Made by a program: the position numbers and the translations under genes
Assembly (NCBI GenBank): GCA_035567895.1
Contig: DATMPC010000036.1
Span: 1 to 51,638, forward strand
Length of the DNA stretch: 51,638 bases
Reading direction: 5' to 3'
Origin: Terriglobales bacterium
Lineage (GTDB): Bacteria > Acidobacteriota > Terriglobia > Terriglobales > Acidobacteriaceae
Part shown: piece after piece, positions 35,927-44,278 of the stretch
Position numbering within the stretch: position 1 is the stretch's first letter
Layout of the letters: each line of letters starts with the position of its first letter
Notes under the pieces: generated by a model
Told to the model about the DNA's origin: nothing
Database searches by the model: none
Seen by the model: only the letters and a program-made list of their open reading frames with translations

Positions 35927-38356
35927 ATGCAAAACATTCTTCAGGATGTTCGCTACGCCCTTCGCCAGTTACTAAAGTCGCCAGGCTTCGCTATGACTGC
36001 TCTTCTCACGCTTGCGGTGGGAATCGGAGCGAACGTCGTTGTTTTCGGCGTCATGAACGGGCTGCTGCTGAATCCGCTTCCAGTCCCGAATCCCGAGCAG
36101 GTGTACACGCTCCAGCACGGCGGGCAGGGGGAGATGAGCAACTCGTTTCCCGATTACCTCGACGTCCGGGAACGAAACAGTGTCTTTTCCGGAATTGCGG
36201 CGACTCGAGTCGCCCGCATTGGTCTTGAAGCGTCGAACCTTGCGCAGCCGGTATGGGGATACGAGGTCACGGGAAATTATTTTGAGACGCTCGGTGTGCG
36301 TCCCGAATTGGGCCGATTCCTGTCGCCGGGCGACGAACGTGGCGATCATGCCGCCGAAGTAGTCGTTCTGAGCTACGCCTGCTGGAAGTCGCGGTTTAAC
36401 GGAGACCCACGAATTCTTGGCGCCACCGTGCGGATTAACAAACAGCCGTACAACGTAATTGGGGTGGCGCCGGCTAGCTTCTATGGAACCGAGAAGTTCT
36501 TTTGGCCCGAAGTGTGGCTTCCTATTCTCAACGAGCAGCAGATCGAGGGATACAACTGGATCAAGCGGCGCAACGACTCCAATGCCTGGGTTGTTGGACG
36601 ACTCAAACCCGGAATCACTAGGGTGCAGGCCGAAGCGAATCTCAACAACATCGCCGCGCAGCTTGCGCGCGAATATCCGGCAAGCGACGAACACTTGAGC
36701 TTTCGCCTAAGCCGGCCGGGACTTCTGGGTGACATGCTCGGAGGACCGGTTCGGGGATTCATGTTTGGGGTCATGTTGCTTGCTGTCCTCGTGCTGCTCG
36801 CAGCCTGCACGAACCTTGGAGGGCTACTCGCCTCGCGCACCGCAGATCGCGCACGCGAGCTTTCCATCCGGGTTGCGCTTGGTTCAAGCCGATCGCGAAT
36901 TCTGCGACAGCTCGTCGTGGAATCGGTCGTAGTGGCGATCGCCGGCGGTATCGTAGCTCTGTCTTTGTCGGCGGTATTGCTCCAGTTCCTCAGCCGCTGG
37001 AGACCGGTGGCCGACTTCCCGCTTCAGTTTCTCGTGCAGCCGGACCGCAAACTCTATTTGTTCGCATTCCTGGTCTCGATTGCGACGGGACTGATCTTCG
37101 GCTGCATGCCAGTAAGACAGATTTGGCGCACTGATCCGAACCAGGTCCTTCGGGCTGGAAGTGGCACAGCAGTAGGCACCGGGCGTCTGGCGCTGCGCGA
37201 TGTATTACTCGGCGTACAGATCGCAGTCTGCTGCTTGCTCGTGACTGCATGCTTTGTCTCGCTGCGCGGATTACAGCGCGCGCTCACTACGCCGTTGGGA
37301 TTCGATCCGCGAGGCACAACGCTCGCCATTTTCGATCTGCATCTGGCGGGGTACACCGATGAGCAGGTGCCGGCGGTACAGAAACTCCTGTTGGACACTG
37401 TGTCGCGCATGCCGGGCGTTACCACGGCGGCGTTTGGCAGCACTACGCCACTCGCGCTCGATCAGTCGAGCACTAGCGTGTTTGACGAGACCATAACTGA
37501 GTTCCGCGCGTCAGCGCAGAAATTCCACGCCAGCTACTACCAGGTATCGCCCGGGTACTTCGTTGCTTGCGGCACGCGAATGCTGACAGGACACGAGTTC
37601 ACATGGCATGACGACGAGCATTCGCCGAAGGTTGCGATCGTGAATGCGGTATTTGCTCGCAGAATGTTCGGCACGGAGCAGGCCGTCGGGAAACGATTCC
37701 GATCTCACGGGAAACAACCATGGGAGATCGTTGGTGTCGTGGAACAGGGCAAATATGAGCTCCTGGCGGAAGAACCGCGACCGGCCATCTTTTATCCGAT
37801 TCTGCAATCGCCCAATACGTCGACGGTGTTGGTGCTGCGCTCGACTTTGGCCTCACAGCAGATGATCCCCGCGATTCGCGAAGCCATCTATCGCATCGAT
37901 CCGAGTATTCCGATGTTTAACCTGAATAGCTGGCAGGATTCGCTGAGCTTCATGATGCTGCCGGCAGTCGCAGCCACGGTAGCGCTTAGCGTTTTCGGCT
38001 CGCTCGCGATCGTCCTCGCTGTTACCGGCTTATTCGGACTTGCCTCTTACACCGTGAGCAAACGGATGCGGGAACTCGGGATTCGTGTGGCTCTGGGCGC
38101 TCAGCAGGTGCAGGTGCTTCGTGCCGCGCTCACACGAACCGTACTCCTTCTCCTGATGGGCTCGCTGACTGGACTCTTACTTGGAGTGGCAGCGACGAAG
38201 GTGCTGGCTAGCATCGTCTATCACGCTTCTGCCGCCGACCCGCTGGTGTTGCTCGGAGTGGTGGTCACCATGGCCCTGGTTGGACTACTTTCGGCCTCAA
38301 TCCCGGCGCGAAGAGCGCTGGCAATTCATCCGATGGATTTGTTGCGCGAGGAATAG
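35927..38356 (+). CDS. ABC-type permease, ADOP/MacB-FtsX family
   Basis: The 809-residue product has the duplicated orphan permease layout: a short N-terminal DVRYALRQLLKSPGFAMTAL, TM helix TLAVGIGANVVVFGVMNGLL, a MacB core (VWGYEVTGNYFETLGVRPEL, VVLSYACWKSRFNGDPRILG), an FtsX bundle (FGVMLLAVLVLLAACTNLGG), and a second copy ending PARRALAIHPMDLLREE. Unlike the other ADOP (31363-34029) it lacks the N-terminal helical regulatory domain. It is divergent from padR with a likely shared promoter region. No ATPase subunit is present. Confidence 0.88.
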   Translation: MQNILQDVRYALRQLLKSPGFAMTALLTLAVGIGANVVVFGVMNGLLLNPLPVPNPEQVYTLQHGGQGEMSNSFPDYLDVRERNSVFSGIAATRVARIGLEASNLAQPVWGYEVTGNYFETLGVRPELGRFLSPGDERGDHAAEVVVLSYACWKSRFNGDPRILGATVRINKQPYNVIGVAPASFYGTEKFFWPEVWLPILNEQQIEGYNWIKRRNDSNAWVVGRLKPGITRVQAEANLNNIAAQLAREYPASDEHLSFRLSRPGLLGDMLGGPVRGFMFGVMLLAVLVLLAACTNLGGLLASRTADRARELSIRVALGSSRSRILRQLVVESVVVAIAGGIVALSLSAVLLQFLSRWRPVADFPLQFLVQPDRKLYLFAFLVSIATGLIFGCMPVRQIWRTDPNQVLRAGSGTAVGTGRLALRDVLLGVQIAVCCLLVTACFVSLRGLQRALTTPLGFDPRGTTLAIFDLHLAGYTDEQVPAVQKLLLDTVSRMPGVTTAAFGSTTPLALDQSSTSVFDETITEFRASAQKFHASYYQVSPGYFVACGTRMLTGHEFTWHDDEHSPKVAIVNAVFARRMFGTEQAVGKRFRSHGKQPWEIVGVVEQGKYELLAEEPRPAIFYPILQSPNTSTVLVLRSTLASQQMIPAIREAIYRIDPSIPMFNLNSWQDSLSFMMLPAVAATVALSVFGSLAIVLAVTGLFGLASYTVSKRMRELGIRVALGAQQVQVLRAALTRTVLLLLMGSLTGLLLGVAATKVLASIVYHASAADPLVLLGVVVTMALVGLLSASIPARRALAIHPMDLLREE

Positions 38357-38637
38357 AGAGGACAGAAGGGCTTACCGGTCCGACCTTCCCTGATCTTCGT
38401 TTTTTCGTTCGCTGTTACTTTTCTGAATCCCGCGCTAAACCGCGCTAAGCCCCTAGATCGATTCAGGTTAGGTAGAGATTTAGACAATTCCCTGTTAATT
38501 CGCTGGTTTCGAGCAAAATTTGCGGATTTTGGGCAGAATTCGTGGATCTGCGATCGAAGTTCGAAAATATTGGCTGTAATTGTCGCTGTTCTTTGCTTAT
38601 AGCTGATCGATTTCCTCCCAGCTTCTATAGTTAATCC
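38357..38637 (+). other. Intergenic gap with short AT-rich repeats
   Basis: No gene seen. CGCGCTAA occurs twice near 38430, and GTTAATTCGCTG (38492-38503) resembles, in reverse, one unit of the CAGTGAATT array at 47556-47711. A TATAGT box lies about 10 nt before the next ATG. Confidence 0.35.
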
Positions 38638-39321
38638 ATGCGCAATGCCTGGATCCTAATCCTATGTGCCGGCTCGATCTGGATGCTCTCCAACCCCACG
38701 GTATGTGCCCAGGCGCCGCCGAGCGGCCGTCCCTTCCAGATCGTGACGTCGAACCTGCCGCCGCCCGAGATCGGAGTGGAATACAAGGCGGAGATGAGAG
38801 TTGTTGGAGGCAAGCCGCCCTATCAATGGACGATCCTGCAGCAATCGTTGCCGCACGGCCTTACATTGGACAGTGCGCGCGGAGTCATCTTCGGCACACC
38901 GCAATCTGACGCTCAGTTCTCCGTCTTGGTGCAGGTCTCCGACTCTTCGGAACCACCTTTAACGATCACCAAGCTCATGGTCAGCAATCCTGGGCCACTG
39001 CTCGCAATTCGCTGGACCGACCGTCCGCATATCTCGCTCGACCACATGGCTGGCGCGGTGCGCGTGAAAAATGGCAGCAAAGACGACGTTGACCTGGTCG
39101 TCATTGTCGTGGCCGTAAACGAATATGGGAAGGCCTTTGCCTTACGCTACGAGCGCCTGACCCTTCCCAAGGGTGTGGAAACTCCCGATCTGAAATTCGA
39201 TTCCAGCCTGCCCCTCGGACAATACACGTTGAATGTGGATGCAGTGGGAGAAGTGCCGGCCAAGAACGCTATTTATAGGGATCGCCGCGAGATACCAGGG
39301 ATGATTGTGCAGTCGCAGTAG
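38638..39321 (+). CDS. Secreted protein with a putative Ig-like (He_PIG) domain
   Basis: The 227-residue product has a signal peptide (residues 1-22, ending VCA). An Ig-like domain of the He_PIG kind follows at about 28-108: NLPPPEIGVEYKAEMRVVGG, KPPYQWTILQQSLPHGLTLD, RGVIFGTPQSD. The G-x-P-Y-x-W and G-L-x-L-D...G-x-I-x-G-T-P pattern is diagnostic. The second half (VRVKNGSKDDVDLVVIVVAV to GQYTLNVDAVGEVP) looks like another beta-sandwich. Probably periplasmic or cell-surface; partner unknown. It ends one base before the convergent small membrane gene. Confidence 0.75.
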   Translation: MRNAWILILCAGSIWMLSNPTVCAQAPPSGRPFQIVTSNLPPPEIGVEYKAEMRVVGGKPPYQWTILQQSLPHGLTLDSARGVIFGTPQSDAQFSVLVQVSDSSEPPLTITKLMVSNPGPLLAIRWTDRPHISLDHMAGAVRVKNGSKDDVDLVVIVVAVNEYGKAFALRYERLTLPKGVETPDLKFDSSLPLGQYTLNVDAVGEVPAKNAIYRDRREIPGMIVQSQ

Positions 39322-39322
39322 T

Positions 39323-39549
39323 TCAGGGCGTGTGCTCGCGACAACCCACTACCATCAGCGCCAGCCCACCAATAATAAATGTTCCTCCAACTCCCACCGG
39401 AAGCGCCGCGGCTCCGTGCCCGATACACCAAGCGTGATGCTGCCGGACTGAAACTGCGCTTGTTCCGCGTGCGGAACCTTAACGACAAACGACAACAGCC
39501 CTAGAGCCACGAAAATGATGCCAATCAAGAAAAGTGTTTTTGTGCTCAT
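39323..39549 (-). pseudogene. Small two-helix membrane protein, frameshifted
   Basis: From ATG 39549 the frame gives MSTKTLFLIGIIFVALGLLS, VPHAEQAQFQ and LGVSGTE, with one hydrophobic helix. The expected second helix is present, but in another frame: LPVGVGGTFIIGGLALMVVG followed by CREHTP and TGA at 39323. The shift lies around 39415-39430 (GCACGGAGCCGCGGCG). Joined, the product is about 75 residues with two membrane helices, a common small inner-membrane protein design. The corrected stop sits directly against the convergent neighbour, which supports it. Mutation or sequencing error. Confidence 0.5.
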
Positions 39550-39686
39550 CGCTACAACCGCTTCTTATTAGGATGCACTTCGTTCAGGTGTCGTGGATGC
39601 ACCGAATCAGTGCTGCTCTTAATGCTCAGAGTCTTTGAGCAACTATTCACAACGGTTCGTCCTCCCAATCCTGGAGGAGAATCTCC

Positions 39687-40103
39687 ATGCGTACGAATTT
39701 TTCTTTCACTCTCGCATTCGCTCTCGCGATTGGTGGTATCGCTTGTTCGAACGATCCCGGGACCACGCGGCAGCAGGCAGCCAAAACCACTGAAGAATTG
39801 AAGCAACAGAGCCGTGAAGCTGCCGGAAATATCAAAAAGGGCGCCGCCGTCGCGCAGACTCAAATCACCGCCGCGGCTCAGGGCGTAAAAGAAGGGCTTA
39901 ACGATGAGAACTCATCCCTAGTAGACCTGAACAGCGGGAATAAGGCTCAACTAATGGGACTACCAGGAATCGATGAAGCACGGGCAAACGCGATCATCGC
40001 CGACCGGCCGTACCAGCAGCCTCGGGATGTCGTGAGGAAAGGCGCGATTACCGCGAACGAGTACCAGAAAATCTCCGACCACGTGACTGTCGGCTCAAGT
40101 TAG
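39687..40103 (+). CDS. Lipoprotein with a ComEA-like helix-hairpin-helix domain
   Basis: GGAGGAG precedes ATG 39687. The 138-residue product has a lipoprotein signal with Cys20 in GGIAC. A helical, Gln/Ala/Lys-rich linker follows (QQAAKTTEELKQQSREAAGN). From about residue 80 comes a helix-hairpin-helix region: VDLNSGNKAQLMGLPGIDEA, RANAIIADRPYQQPRDVVRK. This is the ComEA-type motif that binds DNA without sequence preference. Export and DNA binding together suggest surface DNA handling, but these domains also occur in proteins of unknown role, and no competence genes are adjacent. Confidence 0.75.
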   Translation: MRTNFSFTLAFALAIGGIACSNDPGTTRQQAAKTTEELKQQSREAAGNIKKGAAVAQTQITAAAQGVKEGLNDENSSLVDLNSGNKAQLMGLPGIDEARANAIIADRPYQQPRDVVRKGAITANEYQKISDHVTVGSS

Positions 40104-40167
40104 CAATCCACGTAGTCTGGGACGACTTCACAATTGGGCTGGAGCCACTCCAGTAAAATCTGGACTT

Positions 40168-40836
40168 GTGAAAACCGCCGCCAAGAAGCAACTTTCTGCA
40201 ACGAACGGGTCGCCTCTCTCTACTGACCAGGAGCCATCCTATGATCAGGCGCTCGCACACTTGCGGTCTGCTGATCCAGTGCTCGGCGCGATCATTCAGC
40301 GTGTAGGTGCATACGCGATGCAGTATCACGAGCCAACATTCCGTGCGCTCGTGCGATCGATCGTCTTTCAGCAGCTTCACGGAAAAGCGGCGCGAACGAT
40401 CTTCGACCGCTTGGTGGACAAGGCTGGCGGCGAGATCACTCCCGATTCGATACTCAAGCTTCGTCCTACGCAAATGCGAGCTGTTGGACTTTCGAGGCAG
40501 AAGCTAACGTACATTCGCGATCTTGCGCGAAAGACTCGCGATGGAGTCGTCGAGTTCGAGCGTTTTCCGCAAATGAAAGATGAAGAAATCATCGCGGAAC
40601 TCACCCAAGTGAAGGGCATCGGCCAGTGGACTGCTCATATGTTTCTGATGTTCGCGCTGCGTCGGCCCGACATTCTTCCCACTGGTGATTACGGAGTACG
40701 AGCCGCGATGCGTAACGCATATGGCATGAAGGTGATGCCGAAGCCGCGAACGATGGAGCGTCTGGCGAAGAGCTGGCATCCATACTGCTCGATCGCGAGC
40801 TGGTACATGTGGCGCTCACTGGATGTGGTTATTTAA
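40168..40836 (+). CDS. DNA-3-methyladenine glycosylase, AlkA/HhH-GPD family
   Basis: GTG 40168 starts a 222-residue protein of the HhH-GPD base-excision superfamily: YHEPTFRALVRSIVFQQLHG (first conserved helix with Q-Q), hairpin TQVKGIGQWTAHMFLMFALR (about 147-166), and the catalytic Asp174 in LPTGDYGVRAAM. It removes alkylated bases, giving abasic sites. It has no N-terminal TATA-like domain of E. coli AlkA, which fits the short bacterial MAG/AlkA-2 form. It is cytoplasmic. No adaptive-response regulator is adjacent. Confidence 0.88.
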   Translation: MKTAAKKQLSATNGSPLSTDQEPSYDQALAHLRSADPVLGAIIQRVGAYAMQYHEPTFRALVRSIVFQQLHGKAARTIFDRLVDKAGGEITPDSILKLRPTQMRAVGLSRQKLTYIRDLARKTRDGVVEFERFPQMKDEEIIAELTQVKGIGQWTAHMFLMFALRRPDILPTGDYGVRAAMRNAYGMKVMPKPRTMERLAKSWHPYCSIASWYMWRSLDVVI

Positions 40837-40857
40837 ACCGTGTGACCCCTGTCGCAC

Positions 40858-40907
40858 AGCCGTCCTCGGCTGCTCTGCCAATCTCAATTACAGGCGAAGA
40901 TGCCTGT
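40858..40907. repeat. Pair of short hairpins downstream of the glycosylase
   Basis: AGCCG-TCCT-CGGCT (40858-40871) and ACAGGC-GAAGAT-GCCTGT (40890-40907) form two stem-loops in the gap before the B12 gene. Such ACAGGC units are commonly dispersed in acidobacterial genomes; they may also end transcription. Confidence 0.35.
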
Positions 40908-40952
40908 GTCACGATTAGCCCTGACTAGTTCGCTATAATCACCAGTTTGCTC

Positions 40953-41375
40953 ATGCCCTCTGAAACTGCTAAGAAGATTCGCGTCCTCGTCGCCAAACCA
41001 GGACTCGACGGCCACGATCGCGGCGCCAAGGTAATCGCCCGCGCCCTGCGCGATGCCGGCATGGAGGTCATCTACACCGGTCTGCGGCAGACTCCGGAGA
41101 TGATCGTCACCGCCGCGCTGCAGGAAGACGTCGATGTGATCGGACTCTCAATTCTTTCGGGGGCCCACAACGCAATCGTCCCCAGAGTCGTCTCTCTGAT
41201 GAAAGAGAAGCAGATGGACGATGTGCTGATCGTCCTCGGCGGTACCATTCCGGAACAAGATATTCCCTTTCTCAATCAGCACGGAGTAACCGGCATTTTC
41301 GGGCCGGGCACCTCGATGGACCAGATCGTGACCTTCATTCGCGCCAATGTGAAGCCGCGCGGAATCCCAGCGTAG
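40953..41375 (+). CDS. Cobalamin-binding subunit of acyl-CoA mutase (methylmalonyl-CoA mutase small subunit type)
   Basis: I choose ATG 40953; a TTG at 40947 is also in frame. The 140-residue product is a stand-alone B12-binding Rossmann domain: [20 protein letters not shown] carries D-x-H-x-x-G with cobalt-ligand His21, then [20 protein letters not shown] and [13 protein letters not shown]. In split mutases this subunit pairs with a large catalytic TIM-barrel chain, not present in the window. It would isomerise methylmalonyl-CoA or isobutyryl-CoA type substrates. It lies first in a plus-strand run of acyl-CoA genes; a 200-bp inverted repeat begins within its last codons. Confidence 0.88.
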   Translation: MPSETAKKIRVLVAKPGLDGHDRGAKVIARALRDAGMEVIYTGLRQTPEMIVTAALQEDVDVIGLSILSGAHNAIVPRVVSLMKEKQMDDVLIVLGGTIPEQDIPFLNQHGVTGIFGPGTSMDQIVTFIRANVKPRGIPA

Positions 41376-41564
41376 GAATCGGGTGATCGGGTGATCGGGT
41401 GAAGTAAAAACCGAGAGCTTTCAGCTGGCGACGGTTTTGGTCCGCTCGAAGTCCACTCGAATTTGAACTGATTACGACTCACAATTGCTGCAGGCCGAAC
41501 ATCGAAAGCCGAGGTCGAAAGCTTCTGGTTCTTACTTCCCCCGATCACCCGATTCCTACGCTGG
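41367..41564. repeat. Long inverted repeat overlapping the end of the B12 gene
   Basis: The left arm (from 41367, CCAGCGTAGGAATCGGGTGA) includes the last two codons and stop of the preceding gene. The right arm (41526-41564) is its near-perfect reverse complement, ending CGATTCCTACGCTGG. The loop also pairs partly (GAAAGCTT region). A related fragment (CATCGGGTGAAGTAAGAACC) lies at 47365-47403. Confidence 0.7.
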
Positions 41565-41598
41565 TTTGTTACTCTAGAGAGTTTCTTCGCGCAGCCCA

Positions 41599-43299
41599 AT
41601 GGCACAAAGCCCTGTCACATCCACGCCGAACAGCGTAATCACCTCAGCTCTCGATCCCAGTTCACCGCGCTTTCAGAAGAACGCGCGAGCAATGGCGGAT
41701 CTAGTCACAACTATTGCTCGTGAACAGGAGAAGATTCGCGAAGGCGGCGGAGCCAAGGCAATCGAGTCTCAACACGGTAAGGGACGTCTCACTGCGCGCG
41801 AGCGCATTGCACTGCTCGTTGATCGGGGCACCGAGCTGCTTGAGCTGGGAAGCTATGCGGCACACGGGATGTACGAGGAATGGGGCGGAGCTCCGAGCGC
41901 GGGAGTAGTTACGGGATTGGCGCGTGTTCAGGGACGCCTGTTCATGCTGATCGTGAACGACGCTACCGTAAAAGCTGGCGCCTTCTTTCCCATGACCGCG
42001 AAGAAGGTGATCAGGGTGCAAAACATCGCTATAGAAAACCGCATTCCGACGATCTATCTCGTCGATTCTGCAGGTGTGTTTCTCCCGCTGCAGGAGGATG
42101 TTTTCCCTGACACCGACGATTTTGGTCGCGTCTTTCGCAATAACGCAGTTATGTCGGCGATGGGGATTCCGCAGATCACTGCCATTATGGGAATGTGTGT
42201 GGCAGGCGGGGCATATCTGCCGGTAATGTGCGATCACATCCTGATGACCGAAGGCAGCGGCCTCTTTCTGGCCGGACCGGCTCTCGTGCAAGCTGCCATT
42301 GGAATGAAGTACACGCCCGAGGAACTCGGGGGGGCGAAGATGCATGCCCAAATTTCGGGCACCGTAGATTTCCGCGAACCCAGCGATGAAAGCTGCATTT
42401 CCCGAATCCGAACTCTAGTCGAAAAGATGGGTACGCGCCCTTCTGCACCCTTCAGCCGCATTGAGCCGCAATCGTCTCGTCTGCCCAAAGAACAATTGCT
42501 AGGGATAGTTGATGCAGATCCTGCGCGACCGTACGACATGAAAGAGATCATAGGACGCATCGTTGACGACAGCCGCTTTGATGAATACAAGGCCGAATAC
42601 GGCAAGACGGTGCTCTGTGGATACGCACGCATCGGCGGCTTCGCCGTGGGCATCGTCGCCAACCAAAAGACACACGTCCAGGACCTGGACAAGCACTCGG
42701 GCGAGAAGCGAATCGAGTTCGGTGGTGTGATCTATACCGAATCGGCAGAGAAGGCAGCCCGCTTCATCATGGACTGCAATCAGAACCTCGTGCCACTCGT
42801 CTTCCTTCACGACGTAAACGGCTTCATGGTCGGACGCGACGCCGAGTGGAGTGGCATCATCCGTGCCGGCGCGAAGATGGTGAACGCGGTCTCCAATTCT
42901 GTCGTACCTAAAATCACTGTGATTATTGGCGGATCTTTTGGCGCGGGCCACTACGCAATGTGTGGCAAGGCTTACGATCCCCGCTTCGTATTTGCCTGGC
43001 CCACCGCTCGCTACGCCGTCATGAGTGGAGCATCGGCTGCGGGCACTCTGGTCGAGATCAAGATCAAGCAGCTCGAACGCGGCGGAAAGAAATTGAGCGA
43101 CGCCGAGAAGAAAGAGCTGTATGAATCGGTGAAGAGTACATACGACGAGCAGATGGATCCCAGGTATGGTGCTGCCCGCTTATGGATCGACAAGATCATC
43201 GATCCGCTGGAGACGCGAGACGTCTTGATTGCCGCATTGGAAGCCGCATCGCTAAATCCAGATATTCCGAAGTTCAATGTAGGGGTATTACAGACGTGA
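41599..43299 (+). CDS. Biotin-dependent acyl-CoA carboxylase, carboxyltransferase (beta) subunit
   Basis: The 566-residue product is a full carboxyltransferase of the MCC/PCC beta type: GKGRLTARERIALLVDRGTE, GGAPSAGVVTGLARVQGRLF, TIYLVDSAGVFLPLQEDVFP, MGMCVAGGAYLPVMCDHILM, then GVIYTESAEKAARFIMDCNQ and IGGSFGAGHYAMCGKAYDPR, the last holding the second oxyanion loop. The FLPLQEDVFP segment favours methylcrotonyl-CoA-like carboxylases over propionyl-CoA ones. The next genes, HMG-CoA lyase and enoyl-CoA hydratase, would complete leucine breakdown. The biotin carboxylase/BCCP alpha subunit is not in the window, so the exact substrate stays open. Confidence 0.85.
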   Translation: MAQSPVTSTPNSVITSALDPSSPRFQKNARAMADLVTTIAREQEKIREGGGAKAIESQHGKGRLTARERIALLVDRGTELLELGSYAAHGMYEEWGGAPSAGVVTGLARVQGRLFMLIVNDATVKAGAFFPMTAKKVIRVQNIAIENRIPTIYLVDSAGVFLPLQEDVFPDTDDFGRVFRNNAVMSAMGIPQITAIMGMCVAGGAYLPVMCDHILMTEGSGLFLAGPALVQAAIGMKYTPEELGGAKMHAQISGTVDFREPSDESCISRIRTLVEKMGTRPSAPFSRIEPQSSRLPKEQLLGIVDADPARPYDMKEIIGRIVDDSRFDEYKAEYGKTVLCGYARIGGFAVGIVANQKTHVQDLDKHSGEKRIEFGGVIYTESAEKAARFIMDCNQNLVPLVFLHDVNGFMVGRDAEWSGIIRAGAKMVNAVSNSVVPKITVIIGGSFGAGHYAMCGKAYDPRFVFAWPTARYAVMSGASAAGTLVEIKIKQLERGGKKLSDAEKKELYESVKSTYDEQMDPRYGAARLWIDKIIDPLETRDVLIAALEAASLNPDIPKFNVGVLQT

Positions 43300-43305
43300 C
43301 TGCCC

Positions 43306-43403
43306 TTGTCATTCCGAGCGTAGCGAGGAATCCCTACAGGGCCCAAGCAGTATGGGTCTGCGTAGGGATTCTTCGCCGCAAAATCGGCGGCTCCGAATGA
43401 CAA
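43306..43403. repeat. TCATTCCGAG palindromic repeat overlapping a start codon
   Basis: TTGTCATTCCGAG and GAGGAATCCCTAC on the left pair with GTAGGGATTCTTCG and CTCCGAATGACAA on the right. It lies between the carboxylase and HMG-CoA lyase genes. The ATG of the lyase (43397-43399) is inside the right arm. Confidence 0.7.
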
Positions 43404-44278
43404 CGAAAACGCCGGTCAAGCTTATCGAATGCCCGCGCGATGCCTGGCAAGGACTCAAACACCAAGTCCCAGCCGATACTAAAGTGCACTATATGCGCGC
43501 TCTGATCGGCGCCGGCTTCAAACATATCGACGCGGTTTCCTTTGTCTCGCCGAAAGCCGTTCCGCAAATGAGCGATTCCGAGCAAGTCCTCAAGGATCTA
43601 GATCCGCCCGATGATGTCGAGATTATTGGCATCGTTGTGAACGAAAAAGGCGCAGATCGCGCCATTGCCACGGACGCGGTTCGGACTCTCGGATTTCCCT
43701 ATTCCATTTCTCCGACGTTCCTCAAGAACAACCAGAATCAATCTCTCGAAGAAGCCATCGACGTGCTGGAGAACATCGAGCAGAAGGCGCGTGATGCGGG
43801 GCTCAACCTTATCGTTTACATCTCTATGGCTTTTGGCAATCCGTACGGGGACTTGTGGAACGTGGATGAGGTGGTGGAAGCTGTCGATCTGCTTTCGGAA
43901 ATGCAGATCGAGCAAATTTCTCTTGCCGATACTGTTGGACTGGCCTCCCCGCAGCAAGCGGCCGATCTTGTGAGCCCTGTGATCGAACGCTTCAAACATC
44001 TCGAAATCGGCGTGCACCTGCACAGCCGCCCCGCTCAGGCAAAAGAGAAGATCAAGGCCGCGTACAATGCCGGTTGCCGCCGCTTCGATTCGGCTCTCGG
44101 CGGACTCGGAGGATGCCCGTTTGCTCAAGATGAACTCGTGGGAAATCTTCCGACGGAAGTTGTATTGGAAACACTGAGAGAGCTGGGCGAGGAGGTTCCC
44201 ATTCGCAAGTCTCTCGATAACGTCCTGAAAATGTCGCAATTGATCGGAGCCGGTTCACTATCCACCCAAATCCAATGA
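43397..44278 (+). CDS. Hydroxymethylglutaryl-CoA lyase
   Basis: I choose ATG 43397 (293 residues); upstream in-frame sequence is only a repeat element. The TIM-barrel HMGL pattern is clear: metal-ligand Asp15 in ECPRDAWQG, GFKHIDAVSFVSPKAVPQM, metal ligands His207 and His209 (GVHLHSRP), catalytic Cys240 in LGGLGGCPFA, and Asn250. It splits HMG-CoA into acetoacetate and acetyl-CoA, the last step of leucine degradation. The ECPRDA and CPFAQDELVGN variants resemble the form seen in Bacteroidota rather than the Pseudomonas or animal form (PRDG, CPYAxGASGN). The stop overlaps the next ATG (ATGA). Confidence 0.85.
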   Translation: MTTKTPVKLIECPRDAWQGLKHQVPADTKVHYMRALIGAGFKHIDAVSFVSPKAVPQMSDSEQVLKDLDPPDDVEIIGIVVNEKGADRAIATDAVRTLGFPYSISPTFLKNNQNQSLEEAIDVLENIEQKARDAGLNLIVYISMAFGNPYGDLWNVDEVVEAVDLLSEMQIEQISLADTVGLASPQQAADLVSPVIERFKHLEIGVHLHSRPAQAKEKIKAAYNAGCRRFDSALGGLGGCPFAQDELVGNLPTEVVLETLRELGEEVPIRKSLDNVLKMSQLIGAGSLSTQIQ

